Source: an uncultured Allofournierella sp. (GTDB lineage: Bacteria > Bacillota > Clostridia > Oscillospirales > Ruminococcaceae). From it: a DNA stretch of 56,783 bases. Under the pieces are notes generated by a model. That model was not told the origin of the DNA. It made no database searches and was given only the letters and a program-made list of their open reading frames with translations. Below, in pieces: positions 48,511-56,743 of the stretch (within the stretch, counting starts at the first letter, position 1; every line of letters begins with the position of its first letter). Location: contig CALWNE010000013.1 of assembly GCA_944382705.1 (NCBI GenBank), forward strand, positions 1 to 56,783. Reading direction: 5' to 3'. The position numbers and the translations under genes were made by a program.

Positions 48511-49265
48511 GCGAGACCATCTTGCAGGCAAAGGACCTGCACCTGTATTACGGTGAGACCGAGGCCCTGAAGGGCATCAACATCGAGATTCCCGAAAAGC
48601 AGATTACTGCCTTCATTGGCCCTTCCGGCTGCGGTAAGTCCACCTTTTTGAAAACCATCAACCGCATGAACGACCTGGTGCCCAATGTGACCATCACCGG
48701 CGAGGCTTTGTTCCACGGCAAGAATGTGCTGGCCAAGGATGTGGATGTAACCGAGCTGCGCCGCCGCATTGGCATGGTGTTCCAAAAGCCCAACCCCTTC
48801 CCCATGAGCATCTACGACAATGTGGCCTACGGCCCCCGGCTGCATGGCAACCACAGCAAGGCCGAGCTGGATGAACTGGTGGAAAAGAGCCTGCGTGGTG
48901 CTGCTTTGTGGGATGAGGTGAAGGATCGCCTGAAAAAGAGCGCCATGGGCCTTTCCGGCGGCCAGCAGCAGCGTATGTGCATTGCCCGTGCCCTGGCTGT
49001 GCAGCCGGAGGTGCTGCTGATGGACGAACCCACCAGCGCACTGGACCCCGGCAGCACCCTGCGCATTGAGGACTTGATGGATGAACTGAAAAAGCAGTAT
49101 ACTGTTGTTATTGTAACGCATAACATGCAGCAGGCTGCCCGAATTTCGGATCAGACTGCATTTTTCCTGACCGGCACTCTGGTGGAGTATGGTCCCACCA
49201 AGGAGTTGTTCTCCAACCCCAAGGACAAAAAGACCGAGGACTACATCACCGGCCGGTTTGGTTGA
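48507..49265 (+). CDS. pstB: Phosphate ABC transporter ATP-binding protein PstB
   Basis: 252 aa. DLHLYYGETEALKGI, Walker A GPSGCGKST, Q-loop GMVFQKPNPFPMSIYDNVAYG (PstB-specific), signature LSGGQQQRMCIARAL, Walker B LLMDEPTSALDP, H-loop THNMQQAARISD. Starts in an ATGA overlap with pstA. Confidence 0.97.
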   Translation: MSETILQAKDLHLYYGETEALKGINIEIPEKQITAFIGPSGCGKSTFLKTINRMNDLVPNVTITGEALFHGKNVLAKDVDVTELRRRIGMVFQKPNPFPMSIYDNVAYGPRLHGNHSKAELDELVEKSLRGAALWDEVKDRLKKSAMGLSGGQQQRMCIARALAVQPEVLLMDEPTSALDPGSTLRIEDLMDELKKQYTVVIVTHNMQQAARISDQTAFFLTGTLVEYGPTKELFSNPKDKKTEDYITGRFG

Positions 49266-49282
49266 TGGGAGGATAAAATATC

Positions 49283-49930
49283 ATGCGTAGGAACTACAAC
49301 AACGAATTACAGGCGCTTTGCGATTCTGTTAAACAGATGGGCCTTGCCATTGAGGACTCCATCGACAAAACCTGGAAGGCACTGCAAAAGGTGGATGTGA
49401 AGGCTGCTCAGGAAATCATCCAGGGGGATGATGTGATTGACCAGATGGAGCGCAGCATCGAAAAGGCTTGCCTGGAGCTGGTAATCACCCAGGGCCCTGT
49501 GGCCAGCGACTGGCGGCGCATTGCTTCCATCATGCGGATGATTTCCGACCTGGAGCGCATTGCGGACCATTGCAGCGACATTTCGGAATATGTGGTTCAG
49601 ATGGCAGTAAAGCCTGCTGTGGACCTGCCCGCTCAGATGGAAAAGATGTTCAGCCTGATGAAATCCATGGTGAACAGCACCGTAACTGCTTTTGTGGAGT
49701 CGGACGAAGCAAAGGCCCGCAGTGTGATTGCCCAGGACGATTTGCAGGATGATTACTTCCTGCAGGTGGTGGAAGATTTGTGCACACGCATGAAGCAGAA
49801 TCCGGATGAAATCCGCCAGCGTGTGGATCAGCTGATGATTGCCAAATACCTGGAGCGGATGAGTGACCACTCCACCAACCTGGCTGAATGGGTGGTCTAT
49901 ATTGTAAGCGGCGAGCTGCTGGCAAACTAA
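49283..49930 (+). CDS. phoU: Phosphate signalling protein PhoU
   Basis: 215 aa, all-helical, two PhoU repeats. Metal-binding motifs DLERIADHCSDI (~92-103) and YLERMSDHSTNLAE (~192-205) match E-R-x-x-D-H of the family. It links Pst transport to the phosphate-sensing kinase; no phoR/phoB pair is adjacent. GGGAGG precedes the ATG; last gene of the operon. Confidence 0.96.
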   Translation: MRRNYNNELQALCDSVKQMGLAIEDSIDKTWKALQKVDVKAAQEIIQGDDVIDQMERSIEKACLELVITQGPVASDWRRIASIMRMISDLERIADHCSDISEYVVQMAVKPAVDLPAQMEKMFSLMKSMVNSTVTAFVESDEAKARSVIAQDDLQDDYFLQVVEDLCTRMKQNPDEIRQRVDQLMIAKYLERMSDHSTNLAEWVVYIVSGELLAN

Positions 49931-49964
49931 CCTTTCTCCTTTAATTTTGAGTCATCATACACAG

Positions 49965-50002
49965 AACCAAGGCCCCCGGCAGCAGTGCCGGGGGCCTTGG
50001 TT
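49965..50002 (+). terminator. Terminator of the pst-phoU operon
   Basis: AACCAAGGCCCCCGGC pairs perfectly with GCCGGGGGCCTTGGTT around a 6-nt loop; only a short T tract follows. Confidence 0.8.
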
Positions 50003-50060
50003 CGTCTGAACCGGTGAGGCAAAACCCTACGAAACAGGGGGAGACGGTGCAGTCGGATAG

Positions 50061-50097
50061 ACTTTTCCACAGCGGGAGCTGCCAATTGTGGAAAAGT
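50061..50097. promoter_or_regulatory. Inverted repeat TTTTCCACA-N15-TGTGGAAAA, copy B
   Basis: Perfect 11-bp arms ACTTTTCCACA / TGTGGAAAAGT separated by 15 nt, the same core and spacing as 1100-1136. Its edge is 23 bp upstream of the -35 box at 50121. The loop and flanks are unrelated to copy A. Confidence 0.7.
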
Positions 50098-50120
50098 GCT
50101 CGGGGTATACCAGCTGGCAC

Positions 50121-50149
50121 TTGCAATTCCTGCTCAGCAAGCCTACAAT
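50121..50149 (+). promoter_or_regulatory. Promoter of the DUF1266/DUF2185 gene
   Basis: -35 TTGCAA (50121-50126), 17-bp spacer, -10 TACAAT (50144-50149). Confidence 0.7.
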
Positions 50150-50228
50150 GAAAACAAACCCAGGAACGAAGGAGCACCGGTGTGCCCCTTCAACCGGCAA
50201 CATCAGCAACGAGGGAGTAAACAACTGT

Positions 50229-51389
50229 ATGAATGTATTCAATCACAACCGGCGCCGGGCCCAGCAGGCCCAGCGCTACGATGTGGCGGGGGCCTTGCTG
50301 GCCTTTTTGGATAAAATGAAACCCATGGCAGCCAATGCCCAGGCGAAGGAATGCGATGCCAAAACTTTTGCACTGCTGCTTAGCGGCGTGGGAGCCCTGC
50401 GAAAGGTGCCCGGCGTTGAGGGACCGCTGAGCTTTCACCGGCTGTACCGCTGCCCAGACCAGCCCAGCCGAGATCAGCTGCGCAGCCACTGCAACCGCCT
50501 TTATGGAGTGCATAACCTGGAAAGCCTGGAAAAATTTCTGGATAAAGAGTACAACACCCAGATGCAATACGAGCAGTTCAGAACTTTTTGGAAGGGAAGC
50601 CCTTGTTTTGATGTGAATGAACTGAAGCCAGAGGGCCGGTTTTTGTTTGAAGCCTGCCGGGACTTTGCCCAGCTGCTGGCTCCCATTGCGGGCCGCCAGG
50701 GCTTTTTTGCCTTTGACTGTGCCGAGCGGCTGACCCTGCTTCGGTTGGGTTACGCAGCCGGCTGGATGGAGGAGGAGGAATTTTGGCAGCGGGCAGACAA
50801 ACTGAGCACCGAAGCCGCCCGCCGCTGCCATAGCTGGCTGGAATATGCCGCCAGCTATCTGTGCGGTGCCTGCTACGATTTGTTCCGGGGGGCCATGAAG
50901 GACTCCGGCCAGGTGGATAAGGCCCAGATGCAGGAATATGTGGAGCTGAACTGCCGCTTGCTGGAACGGCTGCTCACCAGCCAGGAGGGCTGGCAGGGGT
51001 ATGCCTGGTACCAGAAGCCCGGCAAACAGTACAGAATACCGCCTTCCCAGATGCGGCCCCTGCTGGTGGGCTACGAAGGAGGCGAACAGGTAGCCTGCCT
51101 GGCCAGCGACCGGATTACCGTGGACGGCATGCCGGTGGGATACCTCTACAGGGAGCAGCCGCTGAATCTGCCCGGCGTGGCAGACAGCGGCTGGCGGATG
51201 TTTGCAGGGGATGAAAGCCCCGAGTATATGCAGCAGCCGGAACATTTTGAGTTTTATCACCTGAATACCCTGTGCAACTATGATTGCAGCATTCTGCCGC
51301 TGCTGAATGCCGCCAGCGGAAGCGCCTTTCAACGGCAACCGGATGGCCGCTGGCAGGCCCGCCGTACCGGTGGGCAGAGCAATGCTTGA
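50229..51389 (+). CDS. DUF1266 plus DUF2185 (immunity-protein-like) two-domain protein
   Basis: 386 aa. The middle (~150-240) carries a DUF1266 pattern: AFDCAERLTLLRLGYAAGWMEEEEFW and SWLEYAASYLCGACYDLFRG. The C-terminal ~95 residues match DUF2185: VACLASDRITVDGMPVGYLYRE, DSGWRMFAGDESPEYM, and LNTLCNYDCSILPLL, ending in GSAFQR. Both domains are known as accessory/immunity-like domains around polymorphic toxins, but no toxin is nearby. ATG 50229 follows GAGGGAG at ~11 nt; the longer upstream frame crosses the promoter. Expressed below inverted repeat B. Confidence 0.82.
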   Translation: MNVFNHNRRRAQQAQRYDVAGALLAFLDKMKPMAANAQAKECDAKTFALLLSGVGALRKVPGVEGPLSFHRLYRCPDQPSRDQLRSHCNRLYGVHNLESLEKFLDKEYNTQMQYEQFRTFWKGSPCFDVNELKPEGRFLFEACRDFAQLLAPIAGRQGFFAFDCAERLTLLRLGYAAGWMEEEEFWQRADKLSTEAARRCHSWLEYAASYLCGACYDLFRGAMKDSGQVDKAQMQEYVELNCRLLERLLTSQEGWQGYAWYQKPGKQYRIPPSQMRPLLVGYEGGEQVACLASDRITVDGMPVGYLYREQPLNLPGVADSGWRMFAGDESPEYMQQPEHFEFYHLNTLCNYDCSILPLLNAASGSAFQRQPDGRWQARRTGGQSNA

Positions 51390-51484
51390 CAGCCAGGCCG
51401 CAAACCGGTACCATAAAGTTATTCCAAAATTATGCAATACAGCGGGGAGCAAGCTTTGTGCCCCCAAGAAAGAGGGGATACCCG

Positions 51485-52819
51485 ATGCTGAAAAATCTAT
51501 ACATCCTTAGCGGCACGGACGCTTTTACAAAGGGTGGGCTGGACAATGTGGCTCTCACCGAAAATGCCGTATGCCTGGAACAAGCGGCAGGGGGGTATCT
51601 GCAATATGGGTGCTTTACCTCGCCGGAAATCCGCTTTCCTGCGTTCCGGCAGTTGGGCATCAGCTGGAATGCACAAACACCACCGGGCACGGTGGTAGAG
51701 GCCCAGGCTCGTGTTCTGGTGGATGGGGAGTGGACCGGCTGGCTGAGCTTTGGCAAGTGGAGCCCACATATTGCCCGGGAAAGCATCCAGCAAGCCCAGG
51801 CAAAGCCTGCCTATATAGAGGGGGACACCCTGCATATTCCCGCAGGACGGGCCACGCAGGCCCAGATGCGCATCTACCTTTACACAAGTGATGTGCACAT
51901 TACCCCCCTGGTGCGGCTGCTGGCAGCCAGCGTGCGCCCTGTTGAGTGGCACCACCAGGAGGCCCAGCCCTATGGGCGGCTGCTGCGGCTGCCTGCTTAC
52001 AGCGAAAAAAACCGGGATCCTCACTTTGAAGGCACTATGAGCGCACCCATTGCCCTGGCCAGCATGATCAACCGCTGGGGCAAGGATGCCTTGCCGGAGG
52101 AGCTGGCCTGGGGGATGTACGACCATGGAGCCGGCAATTGTTTCAACCATGCATTTTTGGTGGCATTGGCCAGCAGCTATGGCTACCAGGGTTACCGAGC
52201 CTACCTGACGCCGGAGGAAATCTGGAAGCAGGTTAAACTGGGCAACTCGGTGGCCGTTCGGGTGCGTTATGCAAGCAGCCCGGAACAGGCGGCAGAAAAA
52301 GGGCTGCCCTATCTGCCGGGGTCCTTTGAAACAGCTGTGGATCAGTGTATGTCCATTCGTGGGTTTGAGCTGGAGAATGACAAGGTCTATGTGCTGGTAA
52401 ACGACAGCCTGGCCCCCACCGACCGTCAGGCCGAACATCGTTACCTGGCGCAGGAATTTTGGGCGGTATACACGGGGGATGCGGTGGTAATTACCGGCAA
52501 GCAGAAGGAGCCGGAGGTTGGCTGTCCTCATCGGCAGCATTGCCATCTGCGTATACTGGAACAGGCAGGCTGCTATGCCTTTGAGGACCTGGAAGGGGAG
52601 CTGCTGGAGCTGCCTGCTTCCCAAAAGGGAACCTTGGCCTGCACCGTGGCAGACGGCGTGGCCCGTGCAACCACAGGACATAAAACATTCCATTACCTGG
52701 AACAAAGTCCCGAAGGAGCTGTGCAAATTCCCGCCCAGCTGCTGGGACAGGGCAAAATCACTGTGTATTCCATCGATTCCGCCGGCAATGCCCTGGTGGC
52801 AGAGCTGAAGGGGTCGTAA
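51485..52819 (+). CDS. C39-like protease-fold protein lacking the catalytic Cys and His
   Basis: 444 aa. N-terminal ~165 residues are beta-rich (carbohydrate-module-like: YGCFTSPEIRFPAFRQLGISWN). Residues ~180-345 follow the C39-like peptidase_2 pattern: the site normally reading C-S-P-T is T-M-S-A-P (Met185), the His of G-H-L-x-x-I-R-G-F is Gln287 in DQCMSIRGFE, while the VND Asp is retained. GMYDHGAGNCFNHAF replaces the usual GNWPFNTAYA. Thus probably an inactive relative. No signal peptide. Start 51485 follows AGAGGGG. It lies 95 bp after the DUF1266/DUF2185 gene and may share its transcript. Confidence 0.78.
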   Translation: MLKNLYILSGTDAFTKGGLDNVALTENAVCLEQAAGGYLQYGCFTSPEIRFPAFRQLGISWNAQTPPGTVVEAQARVLVDGEWTGWLSFGKWSPHIARESIQQAQAKPAYIEGDTLHIPAGRATQAQMRIYLYTSDVHITPLVRLLAASVRPVEWHHQEAQPYGRLLRLPAYSEKNRDPHFEGTMSAPIALASMINRWGKDALPEELAWGMYDHGAGNCFNHAFLVALASSYGYQGYRAYLTPEEIWKQVKLGNSVAVRVRYASSPEQAAEKGLPYLPGSFETAVDQCMSIRGFELENDKVYVLVNDSLAPTDRQAEHRYLAQEFWAVYTGDAVVITGKQKEPEVGCPHRQHCHLRILEQAGCYAFEDLEGELLELPASQKGTLACTVADGVARATTGHKTFHYLEQSPEGAVQIPAQLLGQGKITVYSIDSAGNALVAELKGS

Positions 52820-52872
52820 CCCATAATCCGGCGCTCTGCGCTGGGTCGGGATAAAATAAAGGGGGTTTTTGT

Positions 52873-53469
52873 ATGAAACGCAGAATCATTACCATCAGCC
52901 GGGAGCACTGCACCGGAGGACTGAACATTGCGCGCCGTGTGGCACAGGAACTGAACATTCCCTTTTACGACAAGGAACTGATTACCATGGCGGCCAGAGA
53001 AAGCGGCCTGTCCGAGGAGTCGGTGGCTGCGGTGGAACGGCGGCACACCACAAGCCTGCTGTACAATCTGTACACCATGGGCAGCGAACTGCCCCTCAAT
53101 GACCAGGTGTATATTATTCAGGCCCGCATCATTGAGGATCTGGCAAAGCAGGGACCCTGCGTGATTGTGGGCCGCTGTGCAGATTATGTGCTGCGCCAGC
53201 GGGAGGATGTACTGCGGGTATTTTTGCACGCACCCATGGAGTACCGCAAACAGTTTGCGCTGGCTTGCGGTGATTTTGCCCCCGGCACAGAGGACCGTGT
53301 GATGGAGCTGGCCATCAGCAAGGAGGATAAACGCCGGGCCGGATACTACAACTACTACACCCAAAACCGCTGGGGTGAGGCCCGCTACTATGATCTGTGC
53401 CTGAATGCGGCACTGGGCGAGGATGTTTGCACCAAAATCATTGAGCAGGCTGCCCAGATGCAGGATTGA
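52873..53469 (+). CDS. Cytidylate kinase-like family protein
   Basis: 198 aa. The N-terminal IITISREHCTGGLNIARRVAQELNIPFYDKELI is the altered P-loop of the cytidylate kinase-like family (usual S-R-E-x-G-S-G-G); here C-T-G-G replaces G-S-G-G. VIVGRCADYVLR and the RRAGYYNYYTQNRWGEARYYDLCLNA block complete the fold. Nucleotide or other small phospho-acceptor unknown. A GGGGGT tract precedes the ATG. Closed by a strong terminator. Confidence 0.9.
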   Translation: MKRRIITISREHCTGGLNIARRVAQELNIPFYDKELITMAARESGLSEESVAAVERRHTTSLLYNLYTMGSELPLNDQVYIIQARIIEDLAKQGPCVIVGRCADYVLRQREDVLRVFLHAPMEYRKQFALACGDFAPGTEDRVMELAISKEDKRRAGYYNYYTQNRWGEARYYDLCLNAALGEDVCTKIIEQAAQMQD

Positions 53470-53500
53470 CCCAGCACAGCAGCTATTGCAGTGATACACC

Positions 53501-53537
53501 AAAGGGGCGGGGCGCAGTTTGCGCCCCGCCCTTTTGA
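53501..53537 (+). terminator. Terminator of the cytidylate kinase-like gene
   Basis: AAAGGGGCGGGGCGCA pairs with TGCGCCCCGCCCTTTT around GTT (one near-perfect 15-bp stem). Confidence 0.92.
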
Positions 53538-53601
53538 TTAAAGCGGAAGGGAAGCTGCCAAGGGGTTGGAGCGGTGCAGCAATCCGATGGAGAACCAGGT
53601 A

Positions 53602-53630
53602 TACCATCCTGGACGGCTTCGTGGTATAAT
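53602..53630 (+). promoter_or_regulatory. Promoter candidate of the cyclophilin gene
   Basis: -10 TATAAT (53625-53630) with TACCAT (53602-53607) 17 bp upstream in place of a consensus -35, as before pepV. Confidence 0.5.
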
Positions 53631-53698
53631 AAAAAACAGAGTGCACCGAGCCCATGGGGCCACGGTACAGAATGAATGGTATAAAAGGAGATTTGAAT

Positions 53699-54175
53699 AT
53701 GGTACGCATCACCATGGAAAACGGCAAGACCATCGACCTGGAGCTGGATGCCCAGGCCGCACCCATCACCGTAGAAAACTTTTTGAAGCTGGTGAAGGAA
53801 GGCTTTTACGACGGCCTGACCTTCCACCGCATTATTCCCGGCTTTATGATTCAGGGCGGCTGCCCCGAAGGCACCGGCATGGGCGGCCCCGGCTGGCACA
53901 TCAAGGGTGAGTTTGCCCGCAACGGCTGGCAGAACCCCATCAAGCACACCCGTGGCGTAATCAGCATGGCCCGTGCCATGGACCCCAACAGCGCAGGCAG
54001 CCAGTTCTTTATCATGCACGAGGATGCTCCCCACCTGGACGGCGGCTATGCAGCCTTTGGCCGTGTGGTAAATGGCATGGATGTTGTGGACGAGATTGCT
54101 AATGTGCGCACCGGTATGCAGGATAAGCCCGTGGAGCCGGTGGTTATCCGCTCCATGGAGATTGTGGAAGCTTGA
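53699..54175 (+). CDS. ppiB: Peptidyl-prolyl cis-trans isomerase, cyclophilin type
   Basis: 158 aa, no signal peptide, so cytoplasmic. Cyclophilin motifs: FHRIIPGFMIQGGCPEGTGMGGPG (active-site Arg in FHR, Phe and Gln), ISMARAMDPNSAGSQFFIM, HLDGGYAAFGRVVNGMDVVDEIA. AAGGAG precedes the ATG. Its stop overlaps the ATG of the GtrA gene (TGATG), so the two are co-translated. Confidence 0.96.
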   Translation: MVRITMENGKTIDLELDAQAAPITVENFLKLVKEGFYDGLTFHRIIPGFMIQGGCPEGTGMGGPGWHIKGEFARNGWQNPIKHTRGVISMARAMDPNSAGSQFFIMHEDAPHLDGGYAAFGRVVNGMDVVDEIANVRTGMQDKPVEPVVIRSMEIVEA

Positions 54176-54612
54176 TGGAACAGCTGAAAAAGCTGCTGGT
54201 CACTTACAGAGAGCAAATCAGCTATCTGTTTTTTGGCGGGCTTGCCACCCTGCTGAATGTTGTGCTGGCAGTGGTGTTTCGGTGGATGGGCCTGTCCACT
54301 GCCGTTAACACGCTGGTGGATAACATCCTGTGCATTCTGTTTGCTTATGGAACCAACCGAACCTGGGTGTTTTGCAGCACCAGCAAGGGCATGGAGGCCC
54401 TGCGGGAATTTGGCTCCTTTGTGGGCTGCCGGCTGGGTACCATGGTGATGGATGTACTGCTGATGTGGCTGGGAGTGGACATCATTGGCGCCATGCTGGT
54501 GCCGCAGGCCTGGCAGAACCTGTGGTTTTTGCTGGTAAAGCTTACGGCACAGGTGCTGGTGATTGTGTTCAATTATATTTTTTCCAAGCTTATTATTTTT
54601 AAAAAGCAGTAA
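54175..54612 (+). CDS. GtrA family membrane protein
   Basis: 145 aa, four helices (~17-33, ~42-60, ~80-98, ~115-135). The start QISYLFFGGLATLLNVVL and ILCILFAYGTNRTWVF between helix 2 and 3 are the GtrA signature. Family members help move lipid-linked sugars across the membrane or modify teichoic acids. TGATG overlap with ppiB fixes the start. Confidence 0.92.
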   Translation: MEQLKKLLVTYREQISYLFFGGLATLLNVVLAVVFRWMGLSTAVNTLVDNILCILFAYGTNRTWVFCSTSKGMEALREFGSFVGCRLGTMVMDVLLMWLGVDIIGAMLVPQAWQNLWFLLVKLTAQVLVIVFNYIFSKLIIFKKQ

Positions 54613-54666
54613 GATAACCCCCACCCTTGCGGCATAACCGATGGTGCTGGTTACAGCAATCGCTTT

Positions 54667-54703
54667 ATACACCCCCTGCGCTTTGCGCAGGGGGTGTATT
54701 TTT
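54667..54703 (+). terminator. Terminator of ppiB-gtrA
   Basis: ATACACCCCCTGCGC pairs perfectly with GCGCAGGGGGTGTAT around TTT, followed by T5. Confidence 0.94.
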
Positions 54704-54732
54704 GTGCAGAAGCGTTTGGAGATAAAAACTAT

Positions 54733-54763
54733 TTGACACAGAATATTATATGAAATATAATAT
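54733..54763 (+). promoter_or_regulatory. Consensus promoter with embedded palindrome, PadR operon
   Basis: -35 TTGACA (54733-54738), 17-bp spacer, -10 TATAAT (54756-54761): a perfect match at both hexamers. A 9-bp perfect palindrome ATATTATAT-GAA-ATATAATAT (54743-54763) fills the spacer and covers the -10, an ideal place for autorepression by the PadR protein encoded next. Confidence 0.8.
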
Positions 54764-54795
54764 AGTTGCAATTATAAATTTAAGGGGGAATGGCT

Positions 54796-55116
54796 GTGGC
54801 CTTCAATATTGGGGCGGCACTGCTGGATGCGTTAGTACTGAGTGTTGTGGCAAAGGAGCCCAGCTACGGGTATCGCATCACACAGGAGGTGCGCAGTATT
54901 ATGACGGTGAGTGAAAGCACCTTGTATCCAGTGCTGCGGCGGCTGCAAAAAGAGGGGTATCTGGATACCTACGACCAGGAATATGCAGGGCGTAACCGGC
55001 GGTACTATCGTGTGACCCTTGCAGGCAGCCAGGCCCTGGAGCAGTATCGTGCAGAATGGCAGGAATACCGGGCGCAGATTGATCAAATGCTTTTAGAGGG
55101 GGATGTGGTCCAATGA
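54796..55116 (+). CDS. PadR-family transcriptional regulator
   Basis: 106 aa. The winged helix matches PadR: AFNIGAALLDALVLSVVAKEPSYGYRITQEVRS, then SESTLYPVLRRLQKEGYLDTYDQEYAGRNRRYYRVTLAG. GTG at 54796 is chosen: it sits 7 nt after AAGGGGG, whereas ATG 54790 almost touches that site, and family members start at A-F-x-I-G. Overlaps the next gene by 4 bp. Confidence 0.93.
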   Translation: MAFNIGAALLDALVLSVVAKEPSYGYRITQEVRSIMTVSESTLYPVLRRLQKEGYLDTYDQEYAGRNRRYYRVTLAGSQALEQYRAEWQEYRAQIDQMLLEGDVVQ

Positions 55117-55772
55117 CAAAACAGGAATTTTTGAATCGGCTGAGCCAGCTGCTGGCAGACCTTGCACCGGAGGAGCAGCAGGAGGCCATGCAGTATTACA
55201 GCGAATGCTTTGAGGAAGCTGGCCCCGAAGGAGAGCAGGAACTGATTGAGCAGCTGGGCAGCCCCGAAAAGGTGGCTGCAATTATTCGGGCCAATGTGCC
55301 GCAATGCAAACCGGAAACGGATGGAGCACCAGGTGCTCCGGTACAGCCTTCGGCAGCGCCCGTGTACAATCAGCCTGCAACCAGCCCAATCAAGAACTTG
55401 AAGTCCCAAAAAGGGCTTATGATTTTGCTGCTGGTGGTGTTGTTTCCCCTTTGGATTGGCGCAGCAGCTTGCGTAGTTGGTATAGCGCTAAGTGTTTTGG
55501 GAATCATTGTAGGGTTTGCTGTCTCTGCACTGGGGTGCTTTGCCGGCGGCATTGGAGCACTGATTCGGGCATTCCTAAGCATGGACCAGGGGTTTGGCAC
55601 CGTGCTTATGACCATATCCATGGCGTTTTTTGATTTTGCGCTGGGCTTTGCCATGCTGGGGCTTACAACCCTTGTGGTAAAAATTCCGTTGTGGATTTGG
55701 CATAGGTTGAAAAACTGGCAGAGCAAACGCCAGGCCGAAAAGGAGGAAAGTGGACATGAAACGATGGATTAA
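55113..55772 (+). CDS. DUF1700 (HAAS) membrane protein
   Basis: 219 aa. N-terminal ~60 residues are the HAAS/DUF1700 domain (TKQEFLNRLSQLLADLAPEEQQEAMQYYSECFEEAGPEGEQELIEQLGSPEKVA). A Pro/Ala linker precedes three to four helices (~108-130, ~133-155, ~165-190). Family members are regulatory membrane partners encoded next to PadR regulators. ATGA overlap with padR; its end overlaps the start of the DUF4097 gene by 17 bp. Confidence 0.92.
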   Translation: MTKQEFLNRLSQLLADLAPEEQQEAMQYYSECFEEAGPEGEQELIEQLGSPEKVAAIIRANVPQCKPETDGAPGAPVQPSAAPVYNQPATSPIKNLKSQKGLMILLLVVLFPLWIGAAACVVGIALSVLGIIVGFAVSALGCFAGGIGALIRAFLSMDQGFGTVLMTISMAFFDFALGFAMLGLTTLVVKIPLWIWHRLKNWQSKRQAEKEESGHETMD

Positions 55773-56604
55773 GGGCATTTTATCCGGAATGGTTGGTTGT
55801 TTTGTACTGGGCCTTGCGTTTTTGGCCTTGGGGGCGTTTTTTAAAGCAGACTGGATGCAGGCGCTGGCCAACAACCGCATCATCAGCGTAGAGGATGCAG
55901 CAGATGAGGGAATTACGGTTTGGGTTGGTGGACTGAATACCACCCTGGGCAAGCTGACAGGCCAAACCCAGAGCGCCCAGGAGCTGTTTGTTCCTTCTGG
56001 ATTTTTGGGGCAAATTGAAGTTTCCGGCAAAAAGGTCAAGGTGGAAATTAACCAGGGGGAGGCCTTTGCATTAAAAGCTCAGGACATCCCCACCGAATAC
56101 ATTAAAAGCAGCTTGCACAAAGGAACCTGGGAAATTAAGGTGGACTCTAAAGCAGATCCAGATGGCGTGCTGTATCTGACCCTGCCCGCAGGAGAGACGA
56201 TGGAACAGGTGGAGCTGAAAACAGAAACAGGAAGCATCCATGCCGACTCCATTCATACACAAAAAATGGAGATTGAGGCAGGCCTGGGCCAGGTAGTGGT
56301 GGATGATCTGCAAGCAGTTACCCTAAAAGTAGAATCGGATATGGGAGAAGTGGATCTGACAGGCAATGTTGTCTCCTATGTGGAACTGGAAACGGATATG
56401 GGCCAGGTGAAACTCACCATGCCAAAACCTGCTCGTTACAGCTGGGAGTGCAAAACAGAATCTGGAATGGGTGCAATCCATCTGTTTGGTGCCGATGTGG
56501 CGGATAGAGGCAGCTATGACGGTGAACAAAGCAACGGGAACTACGGGGACTGGGTGCAGTTTGAGCTGGAAACAGAAATGGGCAGCATTGAGATACAGGA
56601 ATAA
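55756..56604 (+). CDS. DUF4097 family beta-strand-repeat membrane protein
   Basis: 282 aa. One N-terminal helix (~6-28), then a right-handed beta-helix-like C-terminus with repeated short strands: VELKTETGSIHADSI, MEIEAGLGQVVVDDL, LKVESDMGEVDLTG, VELETDMGQVKLTM, CKTESGMGAIHLFG, ELETEMGSIEI, the DUF4097 (putative adhesin) pattern. Completes the padR-DUF1700-DUF4097 module, common in Firmicutes and thought to respond to envelope stress. AGGAGG lies 9-10 nt before ATG 55756. Confidence 0.9.
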   Translation: MKRWIKGILSGMVGCFVLGLAFLALGAFFKADWMQALANNRIISVEDAADEGITVWVGGLNTTLGKLTGQTQSAQELFVPSGFLGQIEVSGKKVKVEINQGEAFALKAQDIPTEYIKSSLHKGTWEIKVDSKADPDGVLYLTLPAGETMEQVELKTETGSIHADSIHTQKMEIEAGLGQVVVDDLQAVTLKVESDMGEVDLTGNVVSYVELETDMGQVKLTMPKPARYSWECKTESGMGAIHLFGADVADRGSYDGEQSNGNYGDWVQFELETEMGSIEIQE

Positions 56605-56636
56605 ATTTTTGTTTTTGAAAGAACAGCATAAAAAAA

Positions 56637-56660
56637 GACCGGTTTTACAAACCGGTCTCA
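56637..56660 (+). terminator. Terminator of the PadR module
   Basis: AGACCGGTTT pairs perfectly with AAACCGGTCT around TAC; preceded by A7. Confidence 0.7.
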
Positions 56661-56668
56661 GCCTGTCG

Positions 56669-56696
56669 AAAAAGGTCGCCAAAAGGCGGCCTTTTT
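56669..56696. terminator. Second terminator-like hairpin
   Basis: AAAAAGGTCGCC pairs with GGCGGCCTTTTT (one G-T) around AAAA, followed by T-rich sequence. Confidence 0.75.
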
Positions 56697-56720
56697 CTCG
56701 TATCATGGAAGAAAATGGGG

Positions 56721-56726
56721 TATAAT
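56721..56726 (+). promoter_or_regulatory. -10 box of the gene at the right edge
   Basis: TATAAT preceded by GGGG, with no clear -35. It lies 17 bp before the ATG at 56744. Confidence 0.45.
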
Positions 56727-56743
56727 GGTGTAGGGTGATAAAA

